Source of the DNA: Achromobacter agilis
GTDB lineage: Bacteria; Pseudomonadota; Gammaproteobacteria; Burkholderiales; Burkholderiaceae_B
Length of the DNA stretch: 64,000 bases
Direction of reading: 5' to 3'
Assembly (NCBI RefSeq): GCF_900496965.1
Contig: NZ_UFQB01000002.1
Span: forward strand, 186,001-250,000
Shown here: piece after piece, positions 62,259-64,000 of the stretch
How the letters are laid out: each line of letters starts with the position of its first letter
Numbering within the stretch: the first letter of the stretch is position 1
Notes under the pieces: model-generated
What the model was told of the DNA's origin: nothing
What the model saw: only the letters and a program-made list of their open reading frames with translations
The model's database searches: none
Program-made: the position numbers and the translations under genes

Positions 62259-63254
62259 ATGAACAAGCACGCTCGCGCCTGGGCCGGCGCCCTGGCGCTG
62301 ACCGCCGGCCTGGCCGCCGCCAGCCCCGCCCTGGCGCAGGACGCATCGAAATGGCCGGAACGGCCGCTACGCCTCATCGTCGGCTTCGTGCCCGGCGGCG
62401 GTACCGACGTGTCGGCCCGCATCCTGTCCGCCCGGCTGTCCACGCTGTTGGGCCAGCAGGTCGTGGTCGAGAACAAGCCCGGCGCCTCCGGCCTGATCGC
62501 GGCCGACTACGTGGCCAAGGCCGACCCGGACGGCTACACCCTGCTGCTGGCGAATATGCAGTCCACGGTCGCCGCACCCTATGTCGTGCAATCCAACGTC
62601 GACCCGATCAAGGACTTCACGGCGGTGCGCTACATCGGCTCCGTACCGAACGTGCTGGTCGTCAACCCTTCCAAGCACAGCTACACCACCGTGCAGAACC
62701 TGGTCGACGATGCCCGCGCCAAGCCCAAGCAGTTGCTGTACGCCTCTTCCGGCATGGGCAGCCCCCAGCACCTGAGCGCGGCCCGCTTCTCGCAGATCGC
62801 GGGCGTCACCATGGAGCACGTGCCCTACAAAGGCAGCGGCCAGGCGATGACAGACCTGCTGGGCGGCAGCGTGGACCTGAATTTCGACACCCTGCCCGGC
62901 GCCATCAACCAGATCCAGGCCGGCAAGCTGCGGCCGCTGGCGGTGACCAGCCCGGAACGCAGCAAGCGGCTGCCCGACGTGCCCACGCTGGCCGAATCCG
63001 GCATCAAGGGCCTGGACATCGTGCAGTGGTACGCGGTGCTCGCCCCCGCCAAACTGCCCAAGCCCGTCCTGGACAAGCTCGATCGCGCGCTGAGCCAGAC
63101 GCTGGCCGACCCCGAGATCAAGGCCAAGCTGGCCGACCAGGGCATGGACCTGGGCGGCGGTCCGCAGAACCCCGCGGCCTTCGCCACCTACGTGCAGGAC
63201 GAATGGAGCAAGTACGGAAAGCTCACCGCCAGCCTGGGCCTGACCAAACAGTAA
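62259..63254 (+). CDS. Bug-family periplasmic solute receptor
   Basis: A 331-residue receptor. Signal peptide ARAWAGALALTAGLAAASPALA, mature QDASKWPERP. Motifs: LRLIVGFVPGGGTDVSARIL, QQVVVENKPGASGLIAADYV, SSGMGSPQHLSAARF, YKGSGQAMTDLLGGSVDL and LPDVPTLAESG. AAGGAG precedes the ATG. An enoyl-CoA hydratase gene follows after 42 bases, with a G/C hairpin between, so the ligand may be a carboxylate broken down as a CoA thioester. Confidence 0.92.
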   Translation: MNKHARAWAGALALTAGLAAASPALAQDASKWPERPLRLIVGFVPGGGTDVSARILSARLSTLLGQQVVVENKPGASGLIAADYVAKADPDGYTLLLANMQSTVAAPYVVQSNVDPIKDFTAVRYIGSVPNVLVVNPSKHSYTTVQNLVDDARAKPKQLLYASSGMGSPQHLSAARFSQIAGVTMEHVPYKGSGQAMTDLLGGSVDLNFDTLPGAINQIQAGKLRPLAVTSPERSKRLPDVPTLAESGIKGLDIVQWYAVLAPAKLPKPVLDKLDRALSQTLADPEIKAKLADQGMDLGGGPQNPAAFATYVQDEWSKYGKLTASLGLTKQ

Positions 63255-63260
63255 ACCTCG

Positions 63261-63278
63261 CGGGGGGCCCGCCCCCCG
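63261..63278 (+). terminator. G/C hairpin between the Bug and hydratase genes
   Basis: CGGGGGGC and GCCCCCCG pair almost end to end. There is no T-run, so it is more likely an mRNA-stability or partial-attenuation element that lets more receptor than enzyme be made. Confidence 0.45.
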
Positions 63279-63296
63279 CCCAAGCAAAGGAACGCC

Positions 63297-64000
63297 ATGA
63301 GCGCCCCCCTCTCTTCCGATTCCCCCCTCATCCTGCGCCAACGCGACGGCGACATCGTGACCGTGGTGCTGAACCGCCCGGACAAGCTCAACGCCTTCAC
63401 CATCGATAGCTGGCGCCTGCTGGGCGATACCTTCCTGGAGCTGGACGCCGACGACAGCGTGCGCTGCGTACTGCTGCGCGGCGCCGGCGAAAAGGCCTTC
63501 TCGCCGGGCAACGATATCGGCGAATTCGAGACGGCTCGCAGCAACAAGCGGCAAGCGGTGGAATACGGCGCCGTCATGCGCCGGACGATCGAGGCCATCG
63601 GCGGATGCCGGCATCCCGTCGTGGCGCAAATCCATGGCATCTGCGTGGGCGGCGGCCTGGAGATCGCCAGCCTGGCGGACATTCGCATCTGCGGCGAGAG
63701 CTCGCGGTTCGGCGTGCCGATCAAGAATCTCGGACTGGTGATGTCGTATTCGGAACTGGCCCCGCTGGTGCGCCTGGTCGGCCCGTCGGTGGCGCTGCAG
63801 GTGCTGCTTGAGGGCAGCATCTTCGACGCGGCGCAGGCCTTGCGGCTGGGCGTCGTCACCCGCGTGGAGCCCGACGCCAAGGTGGCCGAAGAAGCCTGGG
63901 CCACCGCCCGCCGCATCGCCGACGGCGCACCGCTGGTCGCGCGCTGGCACAAGCAATTCATCCGCAACCTGGTGAACGGCAAGGCCCTGACGGACGCCGA
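63297..64000 (+). CDS. Enoyl-CoA hydratase/isomerase family protein, C-terminus cut off
   Basis: The 234 visible codons run off the right edge. A crotonase-fold enzyme: VTVVLNRPDKLNAFT, KAFSPGNDIGEF (oxyanion-hole region), HGICVGGGLEIASLADIRI (second oxyanion glycine, GGGLE) and FGVPIKNLGLVMSYSELAPLVRLVG. The first catalytic Glu position of true hydratases is not obvious in NLGLVMSYSE, so it may be a decarboxylase, isomerase or other family member. AAAGGAA precedes the ATG at 63297. In the same operon as the Bug receptor. Confidence 0.9.
   Translation, partial: MSAPLSSDSPLILRQRDGDIVTVVLNRPDKLNAFTIDSWRLLGDTFLELDADDSVRCVLLRGAGEKAFSPGNDIGEFETARSNKRQAVEYGAVMRRTIEAIGGCRHPVVAQIHGICVGGGLEIASLADIRICGESSRFGVPIKNLGLVMSYSELAPLVRLVGPSVALQVLLEGSIFDAAQALRLGVVTRVEPDAKVAEEAWATARRIADGAPLVARWHKQFIRNLVNGKALTDA

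Overview
The window is high-GC, gene-dense bacterial chromosome. It points to a betaproteobacterium of the Alcaligenaceae (Bordetella/Achromobacter type). Three periplasmic Bug-type (tripartite tricarboxylate transporter) receptors, each beside a different regulator family, are typical of that group, as are the gene sets dapC-dapD-dapE-prmB and ribF-ileS-lspA-coaBC. I see no phage, integrase, transposase gene or CRISPR array. The genus is inferred from gene content only.

Layout. 1-9200: a broken-off Rid gene, a TetR/MFS divergent pair, small unknown proteins, an orphan MCE protein (PqiB), GNAT, kdsA, cytochrome b561, MgtC and aqpZ. 9400-16350: a tightly coupled minus-strand operon (MFS transporter, FGGY kinase, GlpD-like flavoprotein, AGPS-like flavoprotein, GlpP antiterminator). 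It has a strong promoter, an intrinsic terminator right after the likely transcription start, and its own GlpP. 16800-20450: two unknown small genes and a type V autotransporter. 20876-30994: tRNA-Leu(UAG), the lysine/diaminopimelate genes dapCDE, prmB, an ABC-F ATPase, and convergent to them a fatty-acid desaturase, UvrD-type helicase and chorismate mutase. 31300-40600: an exported protein, an RsmB/NOP RNA methyltransferase with a repetitive N-terminal tail, purN, then ribF-ileS-lspA-coaBC and a block of palindromic REP-like repeats. 40586-44880: an IclR-PepE-DUF1177-AroM-Bug cassette. 44900-48040: YdjM-like, DedA, a small membrane protein and a dimeric dUTPase. 48033-56833: LysR/Bug/maleylacetate reductase, an old-yellow-enzyme-type oxidoreductase, an EhuBCDA-type ABC transporter and a LivK-type binding protein. 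57098-64000: OsmC, Fur-boxed mntH, TetR/MFS, and GntR/Bug/enoyl-CoA hydratase, which runs off the edge.

The standout is the GlpP operon. GlpP proteins were described as glycerol-3-phosphate-responsive transcription antiterminators of Gram-positive bacteria. Here glpP is the last gene of an operon whose roughly 95-nt leader starts at a near-consensus sigma-70 promoter and runs at once into a perfect 14-bp-stem terminator. That is the architecture expected for GlpP control. The operon's kinase lacks glycerol-kinase active-site features, and an alkyl-DHAP-synthase-like flavoenzyme is present. The substrate is therefore probably not plain glycerol.

Several divergent regulator/transport pairs carry readable operators: TetR at 1433-1449, IclR at 44812-44837, TetR at 60058-60110 and GntR at 62167-62176. 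A Fur-like box overlaps the mntH start. All functional statements rest on reading motifs by eye; no search was run.
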